Source: an uncultured Eubacteriales bacterium (GTDB lineage: Bacteria > Bacillota > Clostridia > Oscillospirales > Oscillospiraceae). From it: a DNA stretch of 32,069 nt. Position 1 is the stretch's first letter; the number at the start of each line of letters is the position of its first letter. This document shows, piece after piece, positions 22,743-30,319 of this stretch. The stretch covers positions 1-32,069 of the forward strand of contig URLT01000008.1 of the NCBI GenBank assembly GCA_900548795.1, read 5' to 3'. The notes under the pieces were generated by a model, which made no database searches, had not been told where the DNA came from, and worked only from the letters and a program-made list of their open reading frames with translations. A program made the translations under genes and the position numbers.

Positions 22743-23858
22743 TCACAGCCGCTGCATTTTTGCAAGCTGACTGTTGCGGTAGGCGGGGTCGTTCGTGACC
22801 TCGCGGATGATGCGGATCTCGGGCGGGATCGCGATCTCCTCGCGATCTTTCGGCATGGCCGCGCGCATAATGGCGCGCTCCTCGGAGAAGGGATAGACGT
22901 CGATCTCGAAGCGATGCCCCTCATAGCTGAAGCGGTATTTCACCTTGTGCACGGCGTGCAGGCTGATGTCGCCCTCCATGAGGTACTGGATGTATTCCTT
23001 GCCGGAGATCGGCCGCTCGGTCTCCCACGTGCCGTCGCCGGTGTAGTGCTTCTCGGTGTAAAAATAGAGGTATTCGTCGCCGTTCTTCTGCTGACGGATG
23101 CGGCGCACGATGCTCGGGCTGGTCTGGGAAAGATAGGTCTGCATCATGTCGATGCCGGCGGCGCGATAGCGCTCGACGAGCTGCTCGACGTCGGGCAGCT
23201 CGATGAGGTACTTGTGCCAGACCTCCTCGGGCACCGGCTCGCCGATCGTCTCATAAATGGCGCGCAGGCCGCGGGCGATCTTGTCCTCAAAATTGACGGA
23301 GTTGTCGATCACGCGCAGATTCGGATGCTTCGACCATGCGCGCAGCGTCAGGTCGTCCTTCTCGCGGGCGACCTCGAGCGGCTCATAGCGCGCCTCGTTT
23401 CCGAAGTTATAGGCAAATTCCGCGCCCTTTGCGCAGGAGACCAGATGCAGCACCGCGTCATAGTAGCCCATGACCTCCTCCTCGGTGCGGCCGAAGGCGG
23501 CAAGCACCTCGCGGAATTCCTCGTCGGAGATATAGGCCTTGTCGTCGAGCAGCGCCCGGTCATAGATGATGAGCACGTTTTCCTCGGGCACCATCTGCGC
23601 GGCCTTGAGGGCAAGCCGATCCTTGTGGAGCTGATCCTCAACGACGAAATACTGGAAATCGTACATGGAAACGCAGTTGCCGAACGGCTTGATGCCAAAG
23701 CCGGTGATCAGGTCGGTCGCGGTTTCGGGAACGGTGATTACCTTCCAGCCGTCGTCCTGCTTGAACTCCTTGAGGATGCGGCTGATGAGGGTGGTTTTTC
23801 CTGCGGCGGGGCCGCCGGTCAGGACGATGCGGGTAATTTTCTTAGCCAACTGGGTCAC
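22743..23858 (-). CDS. AAA ATPase - CYTH (triphosphate tunnel) fusion protein
   Basis: A 371-residue two-domain protein. The N-terminal P-loop NTPase (AAA_28-like, about 8-190) has Walker A TGGPAAGKTT (14-23) and VLIIYDRALLDDKAY, a deoxynucleoside-kinase-like Walker B region. The C-terminal part (about 205-355) looks like a CYTH/triphosphate tunnel domain: YLIELPD at the start, then RRIRQQ, YTEKHYTGDG, Glu-rich strands, KVKYRFSYEG and FEIDVYPF. CYTH domains bind triphosphates with metal. A kinase-like domain plus CYTH recalls plant TTM1/TTM2. Start: GTG 23858 is 1 nt from AAAGGGG, so TTG 23849, 8 nt after it, is more likely. It has its own promoter. Substrate unknown. Confidence 0.85.
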   Translation of the reverse strand: MTQLAKKITRIVLTGGPAAGKTTLISRILKEFKQDDGWKVITVPETATDLITGFGIKPFGNCVSMYDFQYFVVEDQLHKDRLALKAAQMVPEENVLIIYDRALLDDKAYISDEEFREVLAAFGRTEEEVMGYYDAVLHLVSCAKGAEFAYNFGNEARYEPLEVAREKDDLTLRAWSKHPNLRVIDNSVNFEDKIARGLRAIYETIGEPVPEEVWHKYLIELPDVEQLVERYRAAGIDMMQTYLSQTSPSIVRRIRQQKNGDEYLYFYTEKHYTGDGTWETERPISGKEYIQYLMEGDISLHAVHKVKYRFSYEGHRFEIDVYPFSEERAIMRAAMPKDREEIAIPPEIRIIREVTNDPAYRNSQLAKMQRL

Positions 23859-23922
23859 CCCTTTGCAAAATTTCGAGCCGCACAGTCCGCGCGGCGCAGA
23901 GAATTGTTCGGCACATAAAAAT

Positions 23923-23951
23923 ATTCTATCATTTCATTGGGCAAAAAGCAA
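23923..23951 (-). promoter_or_regulatory. Promoter of the AAA-CYTH gene
   Basis: TTGCTT (23951-23946), a 17-nt spacer and TAGAAT (23928-23923) preceded by TG on the minus strand. It lies just after the plsY stop, so plsY read-through may also reach the gene; I see no strong terminator after plsY. Confidence 0.72.
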
Positions 23952-23978
23952 GAGAAATCCGCCGCAGACCATGGTTTT

Positions 23979-24623
23979 TCAGTCGGAGCTCTGCCCGCGC
24001 AGCGGCTCCGGCTTCTTCTGCCGCTCCTCGGGGACGACGGCAAAGAGGCGCGTGTGGCGCAGCAGCGCCGTCAGAGCGACCGCGCCGCAGCCGAGGGCGA
24101 GCGAGGCCTGCCCCGCGCGCAGCAGATGCGCCACGGCATAGAGCCCGAAGAGCGCATAGACGACGATGCTCCGCACCCGCGTCGGGCGCAGGCGGATCAG
24201 AGTGAAGAACAGATACAGCCCCGCCAGCGCCAGACCGACGCGCGTGAGCGGCAGCAGCGCCAGCGCCACGCCGAAGGAGGTCGCGATGCATTTTCCGCCG
24301 CGGAAGCGGTTGAGCGGCGCAATGGCGTGGCCGAGCACCGGCGCGGCAATCGCGGCGGCGAAGGACAGGCGGCGCACGTCGAGCGCGCGCTCGGCAAGCA
24401 GCACGGGCACAAAGCCCTTGCCGAGGTCGAGCAGCAGGCACAGCGCGCCGAGCGGTATGCCGCACAGGGCGAACACATTCGTCGCGCCGGGGTTTCGGTC
24501 GGCGCTCTCTCCGCCGACGTCAACATGGGCAAGCAGGCCGGGCAGCAGGCTGCTGAACATCACGCTGCCGAGCAGAAAGCCCCCGACGGTGCACAGCAGC
24601 CAGCGAAGAAGCTCCGCGTTCAT
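23979..24623 (-). CDS. plsY: Acyl-phosphate glycerol-3-phosphate acyltransferase
   Basis: A 214-residue PlsY, which moves an acyl group from acyl-phosphate to glycerol 3-phosphate, first committed step of phospholipid synthesis in most Gram-positives. The signature loops are present: GFLLGSVMFS (first), RNPGATNVFALCG (form of GSGNxGATN), LLLDLGKGFVPVLL, and GHAIAPLNRFRGGKCIATSFG with the catalytic/phosphate-binding GGK. Five or more membrane segments match the family. The C-terminal 30 residues form a polar, basic tail. The ATG overlaps the glycosyltransferase stop by 4 nt, so acyltransferase and glycolipid synthase are co-expressed. Confidence 0.95.
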   Translation of the reverse strand: MNAELLRWLLCTVGGFLLGSVMFSSLLPGLLAHVDVGGESADRNPGATNVFALCGIPLGALCLLLDLGKGFVPVLLAERALDVRRLSFAAAIAAPVLGHAIAPLNRFRGGKCIATSFGVALALLPLTRVGLALAGLYLFFTLIRLRPTRVRSIVVYALFGLYAVAHLLRAGQASLALGCGAVALTALLRHTRLFAVVPEERQKKPEPLRGQSSD

Positions 24624-25726
24624 TTTCCCGTCACCACCTGTGCAATGCGGTCGGCGGCGTCGGGGTGGATCTCGCGGCGCTGCGCCTGCCGCATTTGCTC
24701 GGCCTCCTCGGGGCTGTCAAGCAGGCGCTTTGCCGCAAGGATCGCCTCGCGCTCGCTCTCGGCGCGCAGGGAAAGCCCGTGCGCCGTGAAAAATTCGACA
24801 TTTTTCGTCTCGCAGCCGTTAAAGGCCAGCAGATGCACCAGCGGAATGCCCGCCACGGCCGCCTCGGTGCTGGAAAGGCCGCCCGGCTTGGAGATCAGGA
24901 CGTCCGCCGCGTTCATATAGAGCGGCACGTCGCGCGTGAACGGCACAAAGTGCAGCCACGGGCGCTCGCCGTATGCCCCGCGCAGCTTCTCGCGCAGCGC
25001 GTCGTTGTGGCCGACGAGCAGATGGGTCTGCGGCGCCTCGTCGCCCAGCTCGCACAGCGTGTCGCAGAGCGCGAAGGGGTTGCCGCAGCCCGCGCCGCCG
25101 GTCATGATGAGCAGCATTTTTGCCTCCCGCGGCACGCCGAGCGCCGTGCGCGCCTCGTTGCGCGGCGTGTGCGCGGCAAAGCGCGCGCTGACGGGGATGC
25201 CCGTGGCGATCAGGCGGCTGCCGTCGACGCCCTTGGCCTCCAGCTCGGGGCGCAGCGCCTCGTGCGGAATAAAATAGCCGTCGAGCTTCGTCTCGGGGAA
25301 GAACGGAATGCAGGTGTAGTCCGTCAGCACGCCGTAGCAGGGCACGGATGCGCCGAATTTCCGCCGCATGGCCGTCAGCGCCTCCATGGCGAACAGATGG
25401 GTCGTGACGACGGCGTCGAAGCGGTGCGCTTCGATGTAGTCGCGCAGCGCCCCGGCGTAACGCGCGTTGGCATAATAGATCGGGGAGATGAGCCGCGTCG
25501 AGCTGTAGAGCGCGCCGGCGCGGTAGAGCAGGCCGAAGGCCGCGGGGGTCTTTTTGATGATGCCGTTGTAGGAAGCGGCGACGAGCCGCGCGGTGCGCTG
25601 GGAGCGGAGCGTCAGCGGGTCGAGCAGCTCATGCTCCGCGCCGACGCGGTCGAGCGCCTCGGCTACGGCGTAGGCCGCGCTGTTATGGCCCTCGCCCGTC
25701 CCGCTGCTGAGGATCAATATCTTCAT
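24620..25726 (-). CDS. MGDG-synthase/UgtP-like diacylglycerol glycosyltransferase
   Basis: A 368-residue GT28-type glycosyltransferase. The N-terminus MKILILSSGTGEGHNSAAYA is the MGDG_synth (PF06925) donor-independent loop, which holds GEGH; VVTTHLFAMEAL and GVLTDYTCIPFF follow. The C-terminal half has LIMTGGAGCGNPFALCDTL, HFVPFTRDVPLYMNAADVLI and SKPGGLSSTEAAVAGIPLV, the UDP-sugar site. Relatives glycosylate diacylglycerol (UgtP/YpfP, plant MGD1) to make membrane glycolipids and lipoteichoic acid anchors. It overlaps plsY, supporting a lipid role. AGGAGG lies 9 nt before the ATG. Its transcript may start as far up as 26033, giving a roughly 306-nt leader that contains the MITE-like element. 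Confidence 0.93.
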   Translation of the reverse strand: MKILILSSGTGEGHNSAAYAVAEALDRVGAEHELLDPLTLRSQRTARLVAASYNGIIKKTPAAFGLLYRAGALYSSTRLISPIYYANARYAGALRDYIEAHRFDAVVTTHLFAMEALTAMRRKFGASVPCYGVLTDYTCIPFFPETKLDGYFIPHEALRPELEAKGVDGSRLIATGIPVSARFAAHTPRNEARTALGVPREAKMLLIMTGGAGCGNPFALCDTLCELGDEAPQTHLLVGHNDALREKLRGAYGERPWLHFVPFTRDVPLYMNAADVLISKPGGLSSTEAAVAGIPLVHLLAFNGCETKNVEFFTAHGLSLRAESEREAILAAKRLLDSPEEAEQMRQAQRREIHPDAADRIAQVVTGK

Positions 25727-25762
25727 GCGGATGCGCCTCCTGTTTTGTTCCGTTTTGGTGGG

Positions 25763-25781
25763 AAGTCCGGCACGCGGACTT
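25763..25781 (-). other. Small hairpin upstream of the glycosyltransferase
   Basis: AAGTCCG/CGGACTT (25763-25769, 25775-25781) with a 5-nt loop, about 37 nt before the start codon; no T tract. The gap 25727-26130 (404 bp) holds, in addition, the palindromic element at 25828-25983, a promoter and the terminator of the lectin gene. Confidence 0.4.
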
Positions 25782-25827
25782 GCTTCTCGTTCCTTTGGGG
25801 AGCTCCGATCCCATGCGAATGCTGATT

Positions 25828-25983
25828 CTTGGGAAGCTCTGATTCAATCGCAAGAGCGGTCAGCGAGGGAGTTTGCTCCAAATTGAGGTTTGGAAATCGC
25901 AGGAATCCTTTGCGTATTTCAAGGATCAGTTGGAGAAAAAGACCCGCTGAGCGCCGCAGCCGATTGATTCAGAGGTTCCCAAG
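25828..25983. repeat. 156-bp palindromic MITE-like element
   Basis: The two ends form 23-nt inverted repeats with 21 matches (25828-25850 against 25961-25983, beginning CTTGGGAA). The similarity continues inward with small indels: GCGGTCAGCG (25856-25865) against GCGCTCAGCG, TCTCC/GCTCC followed by CAA, and TTGGAAATCGC against TTGAAATACGC, meeting at ATCCTT/AAGGAT (25905-25926). The element is thus one long imperfect palindrome able to fold into a single hairpin. It contains no ORF. A degenerate tandem copy of the left end precedes it (about 25797-25822), and solo ends occur at 28200 and 31232. This looks like a miniature inverted-repeat element; target duplications are not clear. Confidence 0.7.
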
Positions 25984-26039
25984 TATAAAAGCAGGAGCAA
26001 ACGCTCTGCCGAAGTCGGTCGTTTCGGAGATCCCCTTGT

Positions 26040-26068
26040 ATTATAACCAATTCGACGCGATCGGTCAA
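26040..26068 (-). promoter_or_regulatory. Strong minus-strand promoter upstream of the MITE-like element
   Basis: TTGACC (26068-26063), a 17-nt spacer and TATAAT (26045-26040) on the minus strand; predicted start near 26033. The first gene downstream is the glycosyltransferase at 25726, so the element lies between promoter and gene. A short RNA ending in the palindrome is the alternative. Confidence 0.72.
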
Positions 26069-26072
26069 GCGC

Positions 26073-26114
26073 CGAAAAACCGCGCGCCGACCCTTTTCGG
26101 GGCAGCGCGCGGTT
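26073..26114 (-). terminator. Terminator of the lectin-protein gene
   Basis: A 10-bp stem AACCGCGCGC/GCGCGCGGTT (26105-26114 with 26078-26087), 17-nt loop, followed by TTT and then C on the minus strand (5 T in all, counting the stem end). It lies 16 nt after the last in-frame stop. Confidence 0.8.
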
Positions 26115-26130
26115 CTGCATACTGAAGCGC

Positions 26131-26650
26131 TCAGCCGACGCGGATGAGCCTCCAACGCTGGGCGCTCGTGCCGTTGCCGCCCCAGCCTTGGATATTCGTG
26201 CCGTTGGACGGGCACGCGCCGTTGACGTCGAGGTACAGCCCCGTTCCGCTGACGAGGTAGACATAGCCGTTTCCGGCGTCCTTAACGAGCCATCTCTGCG
26301 CGGCCGTGCCGTTGGGCTCATACGTCTGCACGTTTGCGCCGGGGTTGGACGAGCCGTCAGCCACGTCGAGCGCCTTGCCGCTGTGGCGCGCCGTGACGGT
26401 GTAGTAGCCGTTTCCGGCATAGGTGAAGACGAACTGCTGCTGCGGGACGTTCAGATATTGCCAGAGATGCACATTCGTGAAGTTGGCCATGCCCGCGCCC
26501 GAGACGTCGACGCCCTTGGCCGGATCCACCGCCGAGGCGATGCGGTAGACGCCGTTCGGAACGGCCTGCTCGTCCGTGGAAAGGAGCTTCCACTTCTGCG
26601 CCCTCGTGCCGTTGCCGTACCAGCCTTGGATGTTCGTTCCGTCGGCCGTT
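26131..26650 (-). pseudogene. Third ricin-type lectin domain, out of frame
   Basis: In the frame shifted relative to the upstream gene, this stretch reads DGTNIQGWYGNGTRAQKWKL, then a full third beta-trefoil lectin copy (VYRIASAVDPAKGVDVSG, NVPQQQFVFTYAGNGYYTV, GTAAQRWLVKDAGNGY, GLYLDVNGACPSNGTNIQGW, AQRWRL) and a proper stop followed by a terminator. It has no ribosome binding site or signal peptide of its own, so it is the detached 3' end of the gene at 26357-28090. Translation could only follow from a frameshift, or the break is a sequencing or assembly error. Confidence 0.8.
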
Positions 26651-28090
26651 GACGTCCAGATACAGGCCGATGGAGTTGACGATGTAGTAAGTGCCGTCTC
26701 CGGCGTCCTTGATCATCCAGTTCTGGGTATCCGTGCCGTCCTGCGAATATTGCTCGACGTTTGCGCCCGGCGCGATGCACTGATAGTGCAGGTCAAGGCG
26801 CTTGCCGCTGTGGCGTGCCCTGAGGGAATAGAAGCCGTTGCCCTGATAGGCCACGTCGAACTGTTGGTTCGCGCCGCCGGAATACGTCCAGAGGTGCACG
26901 TTCGCGGCCTCGCCCGTGGAGACGCCCGCAACGTCGACACACTTGCTCGTGTCCGCCGCCCACGCGATGCGGTAGGTGCCGTCGGGGATGGTCTGCCCGC
27001 CGTCCACCGCGACGAGGCGCCACTTCTGCGCCTTCGTGCCGTTGCCGATCCAGCCCTGAATATTCGTGCCGTTGGCGGTGGCGCCGCCGTTGACGTCCAG
27101 ATACAGGCCGGTCTTGCTGATGATGTAGAAGTAGCCGTCTCCGGCGTCCTTGAGCACCCACTGCTGGGCGCTCGTGCCGTTCCATTCATACTGCTGAATG
27201 TTCGTTCCGGCCGTGTTGCGAGCCTCGTTGACGTCGAGGCTCTTGCCGGAATGCGTGGCCTTGATGGAATAATAGCCGTTGTTCAGGTAGGTAAACGTGA
27301 ACTTCTGCTGCGGGCAGTTGGCGTTTGACCAGATCTGGACGTTTGCGAAGTTTGCGGCGCTCCCGGCGGAGATGTCGACACACTTGTTGTTATCCAGCGC
27401 CGAGACGATGCGATAGGTCCCGTTGCTGACGGTCTGCGCCCCGCCGGGCTGGGCGACGGCCGCCGCCGCGCCGGAGGAGGACTGCGAGCCGGTTTGATAG
27501 GACGTGTTGGCGCCGATGCTGTAGGACGAGACGTACCAATAGGCCGTCGCATTGGCGAGAATGTTGGCCTGCGAGCCGTAGATCTGGCCGAGATATGTAT
27601 TGGTGATGGGGCGGCGGCCGAAATAATAGGTGCAGGAGGAATCGGCCGAGTAGATCACGCCGTTTTCGATGTCGGTGATGTACTGCGCGTGGGGCAGACC
27701 CTGGCAATAGAGCACGATGCCCTCGGGGTGGCTGCCGAGCAGCGCCTGAAGCGAGGCAAGGCTGATGCCGTTGACGCTGCTGTGCGCCACGTTCACGCGG
27801 TTGCCGCCAAAGGGATACTGGAAGCTCCAGCGAAGCCCCGCGCCGTCCAGCCAGCCATAGGGCTCAACGGCGCTCTCGGTGATAAAGCTCCAACTGCTGT
27901 TGTTGCTCAGGTAGGCTCTGGCGCGGATCATCATGGTCGTCGCGGCAAGCGTGCAGGTCACGTTTGTCTGCTGCGTCAGATACAGACTCGAGGGATACGG
28001 GACGGCGGCCTCGGCCGTGCCCGAGAAGGGCAGCAGCGCGGTCAGCGCAAGCGCAAGCGCGAGAAGCAGGGACAGGGCTCTCTTTTTCAT
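26357..28090 (-). CDS. Secreted C39-like protein with ricin B lectin domains (frameshifted)
   Basis: A secreted protein: signal peptide 1-28 (LLALALALTALLPFSGTAEA), then a papain-like/C39-like domain (about 30-180) with the Cys of QQTNVTCTLAATTMM, HPEGIVLY and the His of GLPHAQYITDIENGVIYSAD, so possible peptidase or amidase activity. A Ser/Ala linker leads to tandem beta-trefoil ricin lectin domains of about 140 residues with QxW-type repeats (AQQWVLK, AQKWRLV, TQNWMIK), expected to bind glycans. Domain 1 is complete and domain 2 breaks near 26640-26650; after LYLDVNG the frame turns to Arg-rich nonsense until a stop at 26357. Start: ATG 28090 is 6 nt after GGAGAG. The longer reading from 28132 would start within the promoter. 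Confidence 0.85.
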   Translation of the reverse strand: MKKRALSLLLALALALTALLPFSGTAEAAVPYPSSLYLTQQTNVTCTLAATTMMIRARAYLSNNSSWSFITESAVEPYGWLDGAGLRWSFQYPFGGNRVNVAHSSVNGISLASLQALLGSHPEGIVLYCQGLPHAQYITDIENGVIYSADSSCTYYFGRRPITNTYLGQIYGSQANILANATAYWYVSSYSIGANTSYQTGSQSSSGAAAAVAQPGGAQTVSNGTYRIVSALDNNKCVDISAGSAANFANVQIWSNANCPQQKFTFTYLNNGYYSIKATHSGKSLDVNEARNTAGTNIQQYEWNGTSAQQWVLKDAGDGYFYIISKTGLYLDVNGGATANGTNIQGWIGNGTKAQKWRLVAVDGGQTIPDGTYRIAWAADTSKCVDVAGVSTGEAANVHLWTYSGGANQQFDVAYQGNGFYSLRARHSGKRLDLHYQCIAPGANVEQYSQDGTDTQNWMIKDAGDGTYYIVNSIGLYLDVNGRRNEHPRLVRQRHEGAEVEAPFHGRAGRSERRLPHRLGGGSGQGRRRLGRGHGQLHECASLAISERPAAAVRLHLCRKRLLHRHGAPQRQGARRG

Positions 28091-28119
28091 CATGTTCTCT
28101 CCGTTCGGTTGAAAAATTC

Positions 28120-28160
28120 CTATTATTATCATAATAGCACAAGAAGGGAAAAGCTGTCAA
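28120..28160 (-). promoter_or_regulatory. Promoter of the lectin gene with AT-rich palindrome
   Basis: TTGACA (28160-28155), an 18-nt spacer and TATTAT (28136-28131) preceded by TG on the minus strand. CTATTAT-N4-ATAATAG (28120-28137) covers the -10 and the start site, a position suited to a repressor. Confidence 0.75.
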
Positions 28161-28199
28161 CAAAGAATTGTCGCTTTCGCTGACCTATTATCTGATACC

Positions 28200-28245
28200 G
28201 ATTCTTGGGAAGCTCTGATTAAAATATTGAATCAGTGCGAATGCA
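28200..28245. repeat. Solo copy of the MITE-like left end
   Basis: A 21-nt segment (28200-28220, containing CTTGGGAAGCTCTGATT) is identical to 25824-25844. Downstream it diverges into CTGATT/AATCAG (28215-28235) and GTGCGAATGCAC. No matching right end is seen before typA. The gap 28161-28391 otherwise holds the typA terminator. Confidence 0.7.
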
Positions 28246-28285
28246 CGCTGCGCCGTCTCATGCAGACGCTCATGCGCCCCGGCGC

Positions 28286-28349
28286 AAAAAACCGGCACGC
28301 CCCCCGCAGAGGCCGCAATGCTCGCGGCCGCCCACGGGGAGCGTGTCGG
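28286..28349 (-). terminator. Terminator of typA
   Basis: A long branched-free hairpin: CCGACACGC/GCGTGCCGG (28341-28349, 28292-28300, one mismatch), CCCCG/CGGGG and GGCCGC/GCGGCC inside; six T follow on the minus strand (complement of 28286-28291). It begins 43 nt after the stop codon. Confidence 0.82.
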
Positions 28350-28391
28350 TTTGGAGCCGCCGGCGCCCGAGATCTCTCCCGGCCGGCTGGC

Positions 28392-30218
28392 TCACTGATT
28401 TCTGGATTTCATAAGCTGACGCATACGCACGGCGTGATCCAGCTCGCGCTTGCGGATGCGCAGGGACTTCGGCGTGACCTCGAGCAGCTCGTCGTCCGCG
28501 AGGAACTCCATGCACTGCTCGAGCGACATGACGCGCGGGCTGGTGAGGCGGAGCGCCTCGTCCGAGCCGGCGGCGCGCATATTGGTCAGCTGCTTCTTTT
28601 TGCAGACGTTGACGGTCATATCCTCGTTGCGGCTGCAGATGCCGACGACCATGCCCGCGTAGACCTCGGTGCCCGGCTCGATGAAGAGCTGGCCGCGCTC
28701 CTGCGCGTTGAACAGGCCGTAGGCGCAGGCCTCGCCCGTCTCAAAGGCGACCAGCGAGCCGGTCTTGCGGCGCTCGATCTCGCCCTTGACGGGGGCATAG
28801 GAATCCAGCACGGAGGACATGATGCCCTCGCCGCGCGTGTCGGTCAAAAATTCGCTGCGGTAACCGAACAGGCCGCGCGACGGAACCAAAAATTCCAGAC
28901 GGTAACGGCTGCCGACCGGCGTCATGGCAAGCAGGTCGCCCTTGCGCCTGCCCATTTTTTCGATCACGCTGCCCATGGACGCCTCGGGGACGTCGGCGAT
29001 CATGCGCTCGATCGGCTCGCAGAGCTTGCCGTCGATCGTTTTGGTCAAAACGCGCGGGGTGCTGACCTGGAACTCGTAGCCCTCGCGGCGCATCGTCTCG
29101 ATCAGGATGGACAGATGCATCTCGCCGCGCCCGGCGACGTTGAAGGCGTCCGTGCCCTGCTCGGAGACGCGCAGGGAGACGTCCTTGAGCAGCTCGCGGT
29201 TCAGGCGGTCGCGCAGGTTGCGCGAGGTGACGAACTTGCCCTCGCGCCCGGCGAAGGGAGAGTCGTTGACCGAGAAGGTCATTTCGATGGTCGGGTCGGA
29301 GATCTTCACGAAGGGCAGCGGCTCGACCTGCTCCGGTGCGCAGATAGTGCGGCCGATGGTGATGTCGGCCATGCCGGAGAAGGCGACGATCTCGCCGGCC
29401 GAGGCCTCGGAGATGGGCTTCTTGCCCAGACCGTCGAACTCATAGAGCGCGGCGATCTTGCCCTTGGCGCTGTGGCTCGGGTCGTGATAGTCGCAGATGG
29501 CGACCTCCTGATTCAGGCGGATCGTGCCGCGCTCGATGCGCCCGATGCCGATGCGGCCGACATAGTCGTTATAGTCGATGGACGAGACGAGCATTTGCAG
29601 CGGCGCAGCGGCGTCGCCGGTGGGGGCGGGGATATAATCGACGATCGTGTCAAACAGCGGCGCAAGGTCAACGCCGGACTCGTTCGGCGAATAGCTGCAG
29701 ATGCCCTGACGGGCGGAGCAGAACAGCGTCGGCGACTCGAACTGCTCGTCGGTCGCGTTGAGGTCGAGCAGCAGCTCGAGCACCTCCTCCATGACCTCCT
29801 CGATGCGGGCATCGAGCCGGTCGATCTTGTTGACGACGACGATGACCTTGTGCCCCAGCTCGAGCGCCTTTTGCAGCACGAAGCGGGTCTGCGGCATCGG
29901 CCCCTCGGCGGCGTCGACCAGCAGGATGACGCCGTTGACCATCTTGAGGATGCGCTCCACCTCGCCGCCGAAATCGGCGTGCCCCGGGGTGTCGACGATG
30001 TTGATCTTATAGTCCTTGTAGTGCACGGCGGTGTTTTTTGCGAGGATCGTGATGCCGCGCTCGCGCTCAAGGTCGCCGGAGTCCATCACGCGGTCAACGA
30101 CCGCCTGATTCTCGCGGTAAATGCCGCCCTGCTTGAGCATCTCGTCGACCAGCGTGGTCTTGCCGTGGTCAACGTGGGCGATGATGGCAATATTTCTGAT
30201 TTTTCCTTGTTCGATCAT
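28392..30218 (-). CDS. typA: TypA/BipA ribosome-associated GTPase
   Basis: A 608-residue TypA/BipA, an EF-G-like translational GTPase that assists ribosome assembly and stress or cold growth. The G domain carries AHVDHGKTTLVDEML (P loop, 14-28), the switch region RERGITI, DTPGHADFGGEVERI and NKIDR; beta-barrel domain II follows, then EF-G III/V-like domains and the TypA-specific C-terminus. NTALEPG-like parts are not needed for the call because the whole length matches the family (about 607-614). ATG 30218 has GAGGGG 7 nt upstream; the in-frame extension to 30308 runs through the promoter. Monocistronic, with its own promoter and terminator. Confidence 0.98.
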   Translation of the reverse strand: MIEQGKIRNIAIIAHVDHGKTTLVDEMLKQGGIYRENQAVVDRVMDSGDLERERGITILAKNTAVHYKDYKINIVDTPGHADFGGEVERILKMVNGVILLVDAAEGPMPQTRFVLQKALELGHKVIVVVNKIDRLDARIEEVMEEVLELLLDLNATDEQFESPTLFCSARQGICSYSPNESGVDLAPLFDTIVDYIPAPTGDAAAPLQMLVSSIDYNDYVGRIGIGRIERGTIRLNQEVAICDYHDPSHSAKGKIAALYEFDGLGKKPISEASAGEIVAFSGMADITIGRTICAPEQVEPLPFVKISDPTIEMTFSVNDSPFAGREGKFVTSRNLRDRLNRELLKDVSLRVSEQGTDAFNVAGRGEMHLSILIETMRREGYEFQVSTPRVLTKTIDGKLCEPIERMIADVPEASMGSVIEKMGRRKGDLLAMTPVGSRYRLEFLVPSRGLFGYRSEFLTDTRGEGIMSSVLDSYAPVKGEIERRKTGSLVAFETGEACAYGLFNAQERGQLFIEPGTEVYAGMVVGICSRNEDMTVNVCKKKQLTNMRAAGSDEALRLTSPRVMSLEQCMEFLADDELLEVTPKSLRIRKRELDHAVRMRQLMKSRNQ

Positions 30219-30279
30219 GGGTTTTCCCCTCTCTGCGGACTCTGCCGCAAGTATAAAAAGCATGTGTTCACAAAGAAGA

Positions 30280-30308
30280 AATATATCACATTTTTCTCCG
30301 TTGTGCAA
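30280..30308 (-). promoter_or_regulatory. typA: Promoter of typA
   Basis: TTGCAC (30308-30303), a 17-nt spacer and TATATT (30285-30280) preceded by TG on the minus strand. The -35 is only 11 nt after the stop of the HAD gene, and there is no terminator between them, so read-through from the HAD gene is likely too. Confidence 0.78.
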
Positions 30309-30319
30309 GAGTATATTCC

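Noticed and set aside
21933..23918. Plus-strand open frame of 661 codons opposite the deacetylase and AAA-CYTH genes
   Set aside because: It crosses two real genes, their intergenic terminator and a promoter, and has no ribosome site or recognisable domain.
26131..28090. CRISPR-like or tandem DNA repeat array
   Set aside because: The periodic similarity of about 420 bp comes from three homologous lectin domains, not from short identical repeats with spacers.
28132..28132. Upstream start of the lectin protein (14 residues longer)
   Set aside because: This ATG lies inside the predicted -10 box and has no ribosome site; it would also hide the signal peptide start.
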